From: Ignavibacteriales bacterium
Lineage (GTDB): Bacteria > Bacteroidota > Ignavibacteria > Ignavibacteriales > SURF-24
DNA length: 38,355 nt
Assembly: GCA_003599415.1 (NCBI GenBank)
Contig: QZKB01000172.1
Location: 1-38,355, forward strand
Direction: 5' to 3'
The notes under the pieces were generated by a model. It saw only the letters and a program-made list of their open reading frames with translations. It was not told the origin of the DNA and searched no databases. The translations under genes and the position numbers were made by a program. The first letter of the stretch is position 1, and each line of letters opens with the position of its first letter. Shown here one piece after another: positions 24,256-33,000 of the stretch.

Positions 24256-27200
24256 TTATTCAAAATAAATTTCTATTGTTGCCGGACATTCTGTTATTAC
24301 TATTTCACCCGGATTCTTTGTGTTCACCTCCTTTTGGTTCACAATTATTTTAGTTGAATTTTCTTTTGCCGGATTTATAAATTTTATTTTTCCTTCAGGT
24401 ATTTTTATTTCACCATTCAGATTTACAATGTACCTGCCTTCTACTTTTTTAATTGAATAGCTCAGCTTACCGTAATACGTCGGAAGATTTTTTATACTTA
24501 TTCCTTCAGGCGAATCAATCCACTCTTTATAAAGTCCCGCACCCACAACCAACGAGTTATCGAGCTCATCCTCATAAACAAAGAAAGAGCGGATTGAGTT
24601 AATGAAATCCGATCCGACCCAGGTATGCGGCATATCGCCTATAAAGCGCGGCAAATTCTTATCTTTCCACACGACCTCTGCCCAATGATTCCATCCCCCG
24701 TTCTTTACTGCCGGTCTTTGATCCGACAAGAAAAATTTTACAAGTTCATGTGCACGTTCAACCTGGTTAAGATAAATATATGAACCAATTACGCGGACTT
24801 CATAAGGTGTATAATTTGTCCAGTCGTACAAAGGATCAAGTCTTTTCGTAAAGTTCTCATAATAGATATCAAAGGTATTCTGAAGATAAGGTTGAGGAAT
24901 ATTATGATATTCATTAACAGGGCTTAATGCAGTTGTAGTTGAAGTAGCATCAAAGTCGCCGAGTTCTGCACAACCGGGAATGTAATTAATCCTGTTATTC
25001 TTAATTGACTGCCTGATTGAATTATAAATATTAGTCTGGAATTCATCTCTCTGCTTAACAAACTTTTCTTCATAATCTTTTTTGCCAAGTATCTTAGCAA
25101 TCTCAACTGCGTCCTTCATTCCTTTTAAGCCGAAGAAATCATCCCAGTAAGAGTGACGCGGATGATCCGAATAGCCTTCGTGACTAATTGATTCAGGCAT
25201 TAAACCGTAAAGCGCTTTAAGAGAATCATTTCCGTTTTTATAATAATCTGTTTTTCTTTGACTGATTAGAGTATCCATATAATTCATTGCAGCTATTACA
25301 TTCCCAAACCTGTCCTTAAGAAGCGAAGTATCCTTTGTAAAATTAAAGTACTGCATAAACGCTAAAATAAGTTCACCGTGGCTGTCATTTTCAGGAACGG
25401 GATCAGGTCCCCGCTTATCAACAACACAAGGAACTTTACCGTTCGGAAATTGATAAGATGAATACCAGTTAATAAATTCTTTAACCTCATCAGTAATCCC
25501 CATCTTAAGCATTGCAGAAGATGTAAGCGAACCATCACGAATCCATGATCGCTCGTAAGATCTTGAGCCGGGCTGAATACCTTTTCCATCTCTGTTTATT
25601 AATATGTAAGCAAGGTTAGATTTTATTGTGTTAACAATTTTATCTGCTGATTGAGGTAAATTGAATTCAACATTGTTAAGTTTTTCTTTCCAGTATTTTT
25701 TAGTTAATTCCAGTTGCTTATTAAGATATCTCTTTGCAGAAGCTGTATTGTTAAATTGTTGGATGGTTGAATTGTTATAAAAAGGAACAGCAACATAAAA
25801 TTCTTTTTCTTCACCCGGCTTCAATTCATATTGATATGATAAAGCGCCGGAAGCAAAACCAAAATTATCAATCACTTTTTTGTTTGCCGGCAAGATTCCT
25901 TTATTTAAATATTCAGTTATATCTCCCTCGTCAAACTCAGCCGCACTAAAATCATCCGGTTTAGTTATTGGAATAATTTCTTTCTTACCGTTAACAATAA
26001 TTTTCTTCCCGGTATAGTCAATCGAGTTTATCTTTGCTGTACCTCCGGGATTATTCAGAAACTGCCATGGTGGATTAACCTGGAAAGGACGAATTGCAAG
26101 AAATAATTTACCTTTCTGAATTTCATTACTGCAATTTCTAATTTTATAAGTAAGATAAAGTACCGAACTTCCGGATTTACCGGATGTAAAAATTTTTGTT
26201 GTTAGATTTAATTGATCGGTATTCCATTCAACAACAGGGATTGGTAAATATCCATCTTCAAGTTTCTGTTCAGTCTTTACATCATTCCAGTTTAATAACT
26301 TATTATTGTTAAATATGAATGGCTCAATCGAGAAATTTCTTTTATCTGTTTCAACCATTCCCTCTTCATTTATCAAAGCTTCCTTCTCATCTCCGCTAAC
26401 GCCTGTTATTGTCCAGTAAGATTGCTGGTTGTAATTGTATTTTGGAAAATAACCGCGTGGTTTATCTTTCGCTACCTCGGCAAAAAACTTTTCCGGACTT
26501 TCGGAGAATTCAAATCCTTTAACTTCAATATCCTTTACTATGTAGCCATTTTTATTGCTGCATTTTGTTAAAAGGAGCTTTATAAATTTCGATTCCAGAT
26601 CTTTAAGGTAGATATATTGTCTTCCGCCTTTTCCATTCTTAACTGAATAAACAGTTTCCCAGTTCTTTCCATCATTTGAAATCTGCACCTGGTATTTCCC
26701 GGCATAATCTTTTTCGTCCCAGTCAATAACAAGTCCGCCGAACTCTCTGTATTTCTTCAGATCAATTTCAATAAATTGCTTTTCGTGTTTAGAACTTATC
26801 CATTGTGAATTTTGATTACCGTCTCCAAGGTTTGTAAATAAATGATGACCTGAAGAAGCCGAGAAATATGGTTCGGGAAATTCTTTTGATATTTCATCTA
26901 ATTCTTCGAAACGGAAATCATCAAGATAGTATGAGCCTTTGCCTCCGTTTGCAGATGAAATAAAGAATTCTATCTTATCAAATTCTTTTAATGATTTATC
27001 CTCAATTGGTCCCCAGGCAAAATTTATATGTCTTTTCTTAATTACAACTTTCTGCCAGTTCCCGGCGAATTCATAGCTTCTTTGAATAAGCCACCAGACG
27101 TTCAAACCGCTTTTATCTACAAGCTTAAATTCAAGATTGTTCGCCGGACCATCTCCTTTAATATAAAATGAGAACTGGAAATTACCGGGCAGTTTCATGG

Positions 27201-27423
27201 GCATCTCTTTCTGAACGCCGCAGTAACCTGAACCGGAAACAAAATTGTAATTAATCTTTATAGCTTTTCCGGTTCTTCCCTGTACAAGTGAAGTTTTTAT
27301 ATCAACCTGGTCAGATGCAATTTTCTTCCAACTTGACTCAGATTCAAAATCATCAAGCACTTCAGATTGTGCAAGAATACAATTCAGCAGAACAATAAAA
27401 TATATAAATAATGCTTTATACAT
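24256..27423 (-). CDS. Secreted multidomain six-hairpin glycosidase-like protein
   Basis: A 1055-residue secreted protein. Signal peptide about 1-18 (CILAQ). Domains, in order: a CBM11-like sandwich (about 22-175, VLDDFESESSW ... YYLDDFRFEEL); an F5/8 type C (discoidin) domain (about 190-310, QWISSKHEKQFIEIDL ... YIVKDIEVKGF); a beta-rich super-sandwich region (about 340-570); and an (alpha/alpha)6 six-hairpin barrel (about 590-985) with SYERSWIRDGSLTSSAMLKM near 620, HPRHSYWDDFFGLKGMKDA, and NGGWNHWAEVVW. A small beta cap ends the protein. There is no T9SS tail, so it may stay periplasmic. The fold is clear, but I could not assign a GH family or catalytic acids. It follows the GH144-type gene, separated by a palindromic repeat. 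Confidence 0.8.
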   Translation of the reverse strand: MYKALFIYFIVLLNCILAQSEVLDDFESESSWKKIASDQVDIKTSLVQGRTGKAIKINYNFVSGSGYCGVQKEMPMKLPGNFQFSFYIKGDGPANNLEFKLVDKSGLNVWWLIQRSYEFAGNWQKVVIKKRHINFAWGPIEDKSLKEFDKIEFFISSANGGKGSYYLDDFRFEELDEISKEFPEPYFSASSGHHLFTNLGDGNQNSQWISSKHEKQFIEIDLKKYREFGGLVIDWDEKDYAGKYQVQISNDGKNWETVYSVKNGKGGRQYIYLKDLESKFIKLLLTKCSNKNGYIVKDIEVKGFEFSESPEKFFAEVAKDKPRGYFPKYNYNQQSYWTITGVSGDEKEALINEEGMVETDKRNFSIEPFIFNNNKLLNWNDVKTEQKLEDGYLPIPVVEWNTDQLNLTTKIFTSGKSGSSVLYLTYKIRNCSNEIQKGKLFLAIRPFQVNPPWQFLNNPGGTAKINSIDYTGKKIIVNGKKEIIPITKPDDFSAAEFDEGDITEYLNKGILPANKKVIDNFGFASGALSYQYELKPGEEKEFYVAVPFYNNSTIQQFNNTASAKRYLNKQLELTKKYWKEKLNNVEFNLPQSADKIVNTIKSNLAYILINRDGKGIQPGSRSYERSWIRDGSLTSSAMLKMGITDEVKEFINWYSSYQFPNGKVPCVVDKRGPDPVPENDSHGELILAFMQYFNFTKDTSLLKDRFGNVIAAMNYMDTLISQRKTDYYKNGNDSLKALYGLMPESISHEGYSDHPRHSYWDDFFGLKGMKDAVEIAKILGKKDYEEKFVKQRDEFQTNIYNSIRQSIKNNRINYIPGCAELGDFDATSTTTALSPVNEYHNIPQPYLQNTFDIYYENFTKRLDPLYDWTNYTPYEVRVIGSYIYLNQVERAHELVKFFLSDQRPAVKNGGWNHWAEVVWKDKNLPRFIGDMPHTWVGSDFINSIRSFFVYEDELDNSLVVGAGLYKEWIDSPEGISIKNLPTYYGKLSYSIKKVEGRYIVNLNGEIKIPEGKIKFINPAKENSTKIIVNQKEVNTKNPGEIVITECPATIEIYFE

Positions 27424-27438
27424 AATCCTCTTAAATTG

Positions 27439-27491
27439 AACACTGATCCTAATGATCTTTCTGATCTGCGCTGATCATAAAAATCCGTGTT
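27439..27491. repeat. Palindromic repeat filling the gap between two hydrolase genes
   Basis: AACACTGATCCTAATGATC (27439-27457) is an imperfect inverted repeat of GATCATAAAAATCCGTGTT (27473-27491), with 15 of 19 positions matching and GATC-rich internal sequence. It overlaps the first two bases (27490-27491 on the plus strand) of the upstream gene's stop codon and occupies nearly all of the 66-bp gap. It could be a mobile palindromic repeat or serve as an RNA-stabilising or terminating hairpin. Confidence 0.6.
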
Positions 27492-28932
27492 ATTTTTTAA
27501 TCAAACCTACACCGGTCAATCCTTTCTGAATAATTTCATCCTTCAGCATATATTTCCAGACGAATCCGGTTTTATAATTTTCTATCATCAATACAATTGG
27601 GCCCTGGTCTAGTCCGAGATAATCTTTATCATACCAGTTAGCAGTCGGATTGAATGCATCCACAAAACCGTATTTTCCCCAGAGACCTTTGCCGCCGTAA
27701 GTTTCTTTCATATTTATCAAAGCAGGAATAACTATTTCCGGAGCAAATACAATTGAAGCACCTGCAGCGGTTGGGGCAATAGTTCCGTCATCAAAATCTG
27801 CACTACCAACTCCGGATGCTCCTCTTGCTGCATATCCGTAAAATTTCCTGTCATCAAAATTAAACTGATCACCAGGTCCATCGCAGGCTGTTAATCCCCA
27901 TAGCAATGAATCATAACCAATCCATTTATGCGGATTATCAATTGCGTATTTAAATTGTGTATAAGCCGCGCGTCTTGAGTTTTCGAAATAATCTATTCCC
28001 TTGTCAGTTAAATATGAATCTGTCAAACCTCTCAGGTCAACAAACATCTGGGTATACTGGTGACCGAACATTGGAGGAAAGATTACATGTGCAAATCCTT
28101 TGTACGGCTCTTTCCACTCATAAGTTTTAAGCCAGGTTTGATAAGCCTTTTCAGCGTTCGGCATTCCGCAGCCTGCAGCAAGTATGTAAAGAAACTGCGC
28201 TTCTGTATAACCAAACCATCCCCATTCATGAAATCCTTCTTCGGGCTGCCAGGCAAAATTAACTGCGTATGGAAATTTAGAATCACCAGCCATTTGGAAG
28301 AAATTCCAATCAATACGTTTGATAATTTTGTCGGCCAAATCCCGTATGTTTTCTTCGGATTCATTATTACCGTTAAAGTATTGACGCGCGAAAATTATAC
28401 CTGCAATCAGCCAACCCGTATCTATTGTTGAAAGCTCGCATTTCCATTCGCGTAAGCCATCATTCATCCTAAGGAAATGATAGTACCAGCCTTTGTAACC
28501 AGTAGACGAGGTATCATCACTTTGCTTTGAATTGTAAAGGAAGTTTAACAAAGCCAGCGTTAAGGTAACTGCCTTCTCTCTTTCAATCCATTTTTTTTCT
28601 ACACCAATTGCCCAGATAGGAATTGCAAATCCTGTTGAAGCAATGCTTGCAGGAGACCAGCTTGCAGTTCGGTCCTTTACAAGCCCGTTATCCGGGTTTA
28701 CTTCATTTATGAAATAAAGAAAAGTTTTATACTCAAGAGTATCAAGAAATGCATATTCCTTTTCATTCAGTTCATAGCTTTTGCCTGAAAGTATTTCCGA
28801 ATTAACTTTATCTGCCTTACAAGTGGCAAATGCAAACAGCGAAAGAAGTATAACCGCTAAGACGCTAAGTTGCGAAGAGAATAAATCTTTGTTTCTTTGC
28901 ATCTTCACGGTAAAATATCTTTTTATCTTCAT
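27490..28932 (-). CDS. PF10091 glucoamylase-like / GH144-type endo-beta-1,2-glucanase
   Basis: A 480-residue secreted enzyme of the 'glucoamylase family' PF10091, an (alpha/alpha)6 barrel. Proteins of this layout in Bacteroidota include GH144 endo-beta-1,2-glucanases. Landmarks are FLYFINEVNPDNGLVKDR, SIASTGFAIPIWAIGVEK, WKCELSTIDTGWLIAGI, FHEWGWFGYTEAQFLYI, FGHQYTQMFVDLRG, WGLTACDGPG, IAPTAAGASIVFAPE and YDKDYLGLDQGPIVLMIENY. The start is the ATG at 28930-28932. An in-frame TTG four codons upstream is less likely, because this ATG directly follows the upstream stop and a GGAATTGG site. A Cys at residue 38 after a hydrophobic run suggests a lipoprotein, though the lipobox (FATC) is imperfect. 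Residues about 8-26 are encoded by a palindromic repeat. The substrate could differ from beta-1,2-glucan. Confidence 0.87.
   Translation of the reverse strand: MKIKRYFTVKMQRNKDLFSSQLSVLAVILLSLFAFATCKADKVNSEILSGKSYELNEKEYAFLDTLEYKTFLYFINEVNPDNGLVKDRTASWSPASIASTGFAIPIWAIGVEKKWIEREKAVTLTLALLNFLYNSKQSDDTSSTGYKGWYYHFLRMNDGLREWKCELSTIDTGWLIAGIIFARQYFNGNNESEENIRDLADKIIKRIDWNFFQMAGDSKFPYAVNFAWQPEEGFHEWGWFGYTEAQFLYILAAGCGMPNAEKAYQTWLKTYEWKEPYKGFAHVIFPPMFGHQYTQMFVDLRGLTDSYLTDKGIDYFENSRRAAYTQFKYAIDNPHKWIGYDSLLWGLTACDGPGDQFNFDDRKFYGYAARGASGVGSADFDDGTIAPTAAGASIVFAPEIVIPALINMKETYGGKGLWGKYGFVDAFNPTANWYDKDYLGLDQGPIVLMIENYKTGFVWKYMLKDEIIQKGLTGVGLIKK
28853..28911. repeat. Palindromic repeat inside the signal-peptide coding region
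   Basis: ACCGCTAAGACGCTAAG (from 28853) and the reverse complement of the right arm, ACCGTGAAGATGCAAAG, match at 18 of 26 positions across a 7-nt loop (28879-28885). It lies within codons 8-26 of the GH144-type gene, in frame. A related half-copy is at 33272-33296 in a neighbouring gene. Confidence 0.6.
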
Positions 28933-28933
28933 A

Positions 28934-30019
28934 TTAAAATCCAATTCCTATGCTAAACCGATGAACGTTGTTTAACCGACCATAATCTGCCCACGCATAA
29001 TCCACACGAAGTTTATATGATTCAATCGGAGAAAAATTAATTCCGGCGCCAAGTACAAGTCCGCCTTCGGAATCAATTATAAACAGATCACGGTAACCGC
29101 CTCTTATTGAAAAGTTTTCAAGGAATGTCCATTCGGCACCAACATTAACTTTCTCATCATTATCGTTCGGATGAATTGCATCAACGGCAAGTAAAATTTT
29201 ATTTGAACTACCTATATTAACCGGATAAGAAATACCAGCCCTGAACAATGTCGGAAGCTGATATGCCTCCGTTCTCAGTTCAGCAGGTAACTGATCATTA
29301 TCTCCGTATACTTTCGGATCAAAATCATAGTCAATGAATAAGTCTCTTCCGTCATACGAAGCTCTTGGGCCAAAATTGGAAACGCTTGCGCCAAGAGTTA
29401 ATCCGTTTTCCTCTACCTGATATTGAACGCCGAAGTTCATTGCAAATCCATCAAGACTTGAATGCCATATTTTTTCCTGGAAATAATTGATTACTACTCC
29501 AACAGAAACCCTGTCGGTAAGCATCAATCCATAACCGGCGCCAATTGCAAAATTACTTACAGAATATCTTTCGCCTGTGCCTAAAGGCTGCTCAACAGTT
29601 CTTACATCAATCTCACCTGAGTTTAGTGATGTTACCTGCAATGCCACGGTTCCAATTCCAGACAAATAAATTGAAGCGTTTGCATAGTTGTAAGCTATAT
29701 CCGCAATCCAGTTATTATGGGTAAACTGAACATCATTATTCTGAAGCCTGCCAAGGCTTGCAGGATTAAAGAACACTGCCGAAGCTTCACCTGAGATTGA
29801 TGAATAAGCATTTCCCATTGCTGCCGCGCGTGCACTTGGTTCAATTTTCAGAAACTGACCAATTGTTGTTCCCGTTTTGCTTTGGGCGAATACATTTACA
29901 ATTGCAGAAAGTAAAATTAGAATCAACATCAATACAATTACCGGAAGGACTCTTCCTCTTTTATCAACAGGATGAAAGATGAAGAAATTATCGCCAAATG
30001 TTTTTTTATTTGTTTCCAT
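28934..30019 (-). CDS. PorV/PorQ-family outer-membrane protein
   Basis: A 361-residue protein of the PorV/PorQ (UPF0164-like) family, a 14-strand FadL-type barrel. In T9SS bacteria PorV carries exported substrates to the surface attachment machinery. After a long basic N-region and a hydrophobic core (about 24-45, ending NVFAQ) come the family signatures GQFLKIEPSARAAAMGNAYS and AVFFNPASLGRL, then repeated barrel strands, ending RFSIGIGF. The start at 30019 is chosen because GGAAGGAG precedes it. A longer frame from 30178 would run about 140 bp into the upstream gene. It lies 16 bp after a T9SS-substrate-like gene and directly abuts the GH144-type gene, which suggests a locus-specific export shuttle. 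Whether it is PorV, PorQ or a distinct paralogue cannot be told by eye. Confidence 0.87.
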   Translation of the reverse strand: METNKKTFGDNFFIFHPVDKRGRVLPVIVLMLILILLSAIVNVFAQSKTGTTIGQFLKIEPSARAAAMGNAYSSISGEASAVFFNPASLGRLQNNDVQFTHNNWIADIAYNYANASIYLSGIGTVALQVTSLNSGEIDVRTVEQPLGTGERYSVSNFAIGAGYGLMLTDRVSVGVVINYFQEKIWHSSLDGFAMNFGVQYQVEENGLTLGASVSNFGPRASYDGRDLFIDYDFDPKVYGDNDQLPAELRTEAYQLPTLFRAGISYPVNIGSSNKILLAVDAIHPNDNDEKVNVGAEWTFLENFSIRGGYRDLFIIDSEGGLVLGAGINFSPIESYKLRVDYAWADYGRLNNVHRFSIGIGF

Positions 30020-30035
30020 TCTCTTCTCCTTCCCT

Positions 30036-33000
30036 CTATTTAATAATAGCAAATTTGCCGATGTAGGAATCAATCTCGCTCGACTCCACATGGAAAATGT
30101 ATAAGCCGGGTGCAATTTCAAGATTATCTTTTGTTCTAAGATCCCAGGAGAGATAACCTTTATTAATATTTCCATCATGATTCAATTCTTTAACCAATTC
30201 ACCGTTAATTGTAAAAATTCTAATTGAACATCTTCTCGGAAGATTTCTGAATTCCATTCTTCTTTCACCTCTGCCTGAAACTGCAAATCTTTGCGGTTCA
30301 AAGCTTGCTGCGCCAACGTAAGGATTAGGTACAACATAAGGTTTATCTTCAGAATCAGATTTAACTTTAGCAGAATTTACAACCTGCCCTTTTGTAGTAA
30401 ATCTGAATCGATCTCCGCTGTCGAAAGGAATCTTAAGCTTCAGATTAAAATTATCACCGGTGGTTGGTGGTACAATGGGACCAACCATGTATTGACCTGT
30501 AGTATCAACGGTAATTACCCAGGTTGTCTTTGCAACAGTAGGATTAGCATTACTGTAGGTTACAACTTCAATATACTCACCTGATTTACTTAGAGTAGCA
30601 TTATTATCAGGATCGTACAAACGGTAATCCAACTGCCGGTCTCCTTCTTCACCGTGTGCAAGTACTTTTATCTTTGCCGGCTTTTTAGGAAGACCTATTG
30701 CTGCAAGCGTTGTATCAAGAAACTGGTCGCTAAAAATTAATTCAAGATTATCCGGGTAACCAGGGCGTCTTAATCCTATTGGCAACGTTGTACTTGCATA
30801 GCGTACTGAGAAATTTATATTTGTTTTGCTTGATGAGGTAAATCCTGTATTTGCTGTATCTATCTGAACTGTATAAGGAGTAGAAACAACAGGAAGTAAA
30901 CCGCTACCCACAGGACCTATCCCTGCACCTTCAAAATCAGAACCATAAATAAAAATTGTATCACTTGATGTCTCGTCAATCAGGCGGTAAGCTTGCGCAT
31001 GAACACTATCGGTCGGATTAACAAAATCAATAATGAACTGATGGTTATCGGGAACAAGTTCAGAATTTAAAACCTGCACGCTTACATTTCCATAACCGGC
31101 ACCTTCAAAGTGTTCTACTTTATTAGCTTCCGCAGGTTCATATCCAAGCACCTGTCTGCCGGGATAAACAGCAACAACATTTGAAGGTAAGATTGTGCCA
31201 CCGCGTAAAGTCTGGCTTACAGTAATTGCATTTTCAGATGGATAAATTTCAATTGAATCCACACCTCTGTCATATGCGCAAACCGCATAATAATAAAGCT
31301 GGCCGTTTACTACTGTGGTATCTTTATAAGTATGAGTTAAACCTTTGTCTTCGCCTAAGAAATATGCGTTACCCTCAACAGCAGTTTTTGTATACCCAAG
31401 GATATTATTCACAAGATCGAATTGAGCTATTGGTTTGCCATTTACAATTGAAGCTGTCCCATCAATAAAATCAACTTCCTGAGCATCAAGAAAAACAGGA
31501 TCTGTGCTTCTGTAGATTCTGTATCCTTCAAAATCATTCTGATTTGTTATAGGATCATAAGCTCTTTCCGCAGCATCGTCCCAGTTTAACCTGATGTATC
31601 CGTCGCCTGCAAACGCGTTAAGTGTTGGCAGTGGTGGCGGAACTGCAAACTGGTAATTCGCTTTATAGATTTGCTGGACAACTTTAATTGTACTCCTAAG
31701 TTCACGGAGATCTTTGCCAAAGCCAAGTGCAAGACTAAATCTCTCACGCTTGCCAATCTGTAATTTAAATGTACCGGAGGCAAACAGGAATCCGATGTTG
31801 TAATTCTGAACAAGCGGAATATCAAAAGAGCTATCAGGATTAGTGAAAATGTTGTATAATCTTTTAGGCCATTCTTTCCCATCATCAAAGAAAACAATGT
31901 TATCAACCTGAGTTGTAGGCGCGCCAATACCTGCTTTAATACGGTTCATCTTGAACCCGGTTAAACCGATCTGATCAGATTCATCAATATCGGTTTTATC
32001 AAAGTAAGGTTCGCCTTCAGTTGGAATTCCATCATTTTCTCCTGTATCATTTGTCTCAAAAATTCCATCGGCGCCTGTATCATGAAATTCAGCTATCCAA
32101 TCCATATCTTCATCACCAGTGAACCATTCACCTCTAACAAATGCAGGGCGCTGATCAAGCGGACCAATGTATGATTCAAAATTTACAAGATTATAATTTG
32201 CATTTACGTAAGCCCTGATCTGATCTTGCCCTACAATTTTTTCTCCTGAGCCGCCATCACGTTTTTCATCGGTTACACCATCATCATCATTGTCTTTTAA
32301 ATCAAACTGATTGCCCGGAGTTTCAAGGTAAGAGTAACCAAGATAACCTGTTGTTCCTTTTACACCATGATTATTTTTATCCCAGGTATAAACCAGATTA
32401 AGTCCAATTGATTTATCAAAGTAAGCGTTGTCATCATCGGATTCGGCAACACCATCCTGACCAATAGAAGAGCCTCCCACTCCGCTATCCATGTATAATC
32501 CGAAAAGAATATTGTCGTCATATTCAGTTGTGCTTTCATTTGAAATATCATAATGGAAAAATATAACATTACCCGCCTGAGGATTACTCCACTGAAAACC
32601 TCGCTGCTCAACTCTAAGTCCCAGGCCTCTTCGTGTTTCATCTCTTGTATCGGGATAATAATTCCATGCATCGTAAAAATCATCATCATAAACAACAAAG
32701 CTTTCCTGGTCTGCTCCTGCAGCTTTACCAAAATAGCCATTCCAGTAACCGGACCAACCGGGATCATCCGGGTCATCAAGTTTATCAATCCATTCATCGG
32801 GCCAAGTTCTTGAATCATTACTCATTGCAACAGAGCGACCCTGGTTAATTGCCGGGTCAGGCTGGAAATATCCGGGCCGCGGTTCAAAACGCATAACCCT
32901 GTTTTCCCAGGGACTTGTACCTTGTCTTTCACGGTAACCCGTTTCCATAATGATTGCATCCCTGTTGTTTCTCTGTTTCACTTTTGCAAGAACGAAAGGT

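Noticed and set aside
28933..28944. TTG start four codons upstream in the GH144-type gene
   Set aside because: It lies within the last codons of the PorV-type gene. The ATG right after that gene's stop has better ribosome-site spacing.
30020..30178. N-terminal extension of the PorV-family protein
   Set aside because: It would overlap the preceding same-strand gene by about 140 bp. The ATG at 30019 has a strong GGAAGGAG site and starts a signal peptide.
32360..32818. 152-codon minus-strand frame inside the 1116-residue protein gene
   Set aside because: An out-of-frame shadow of a continuous long reading frame. Its Met/Ile-rich composition is typical of such shadows.
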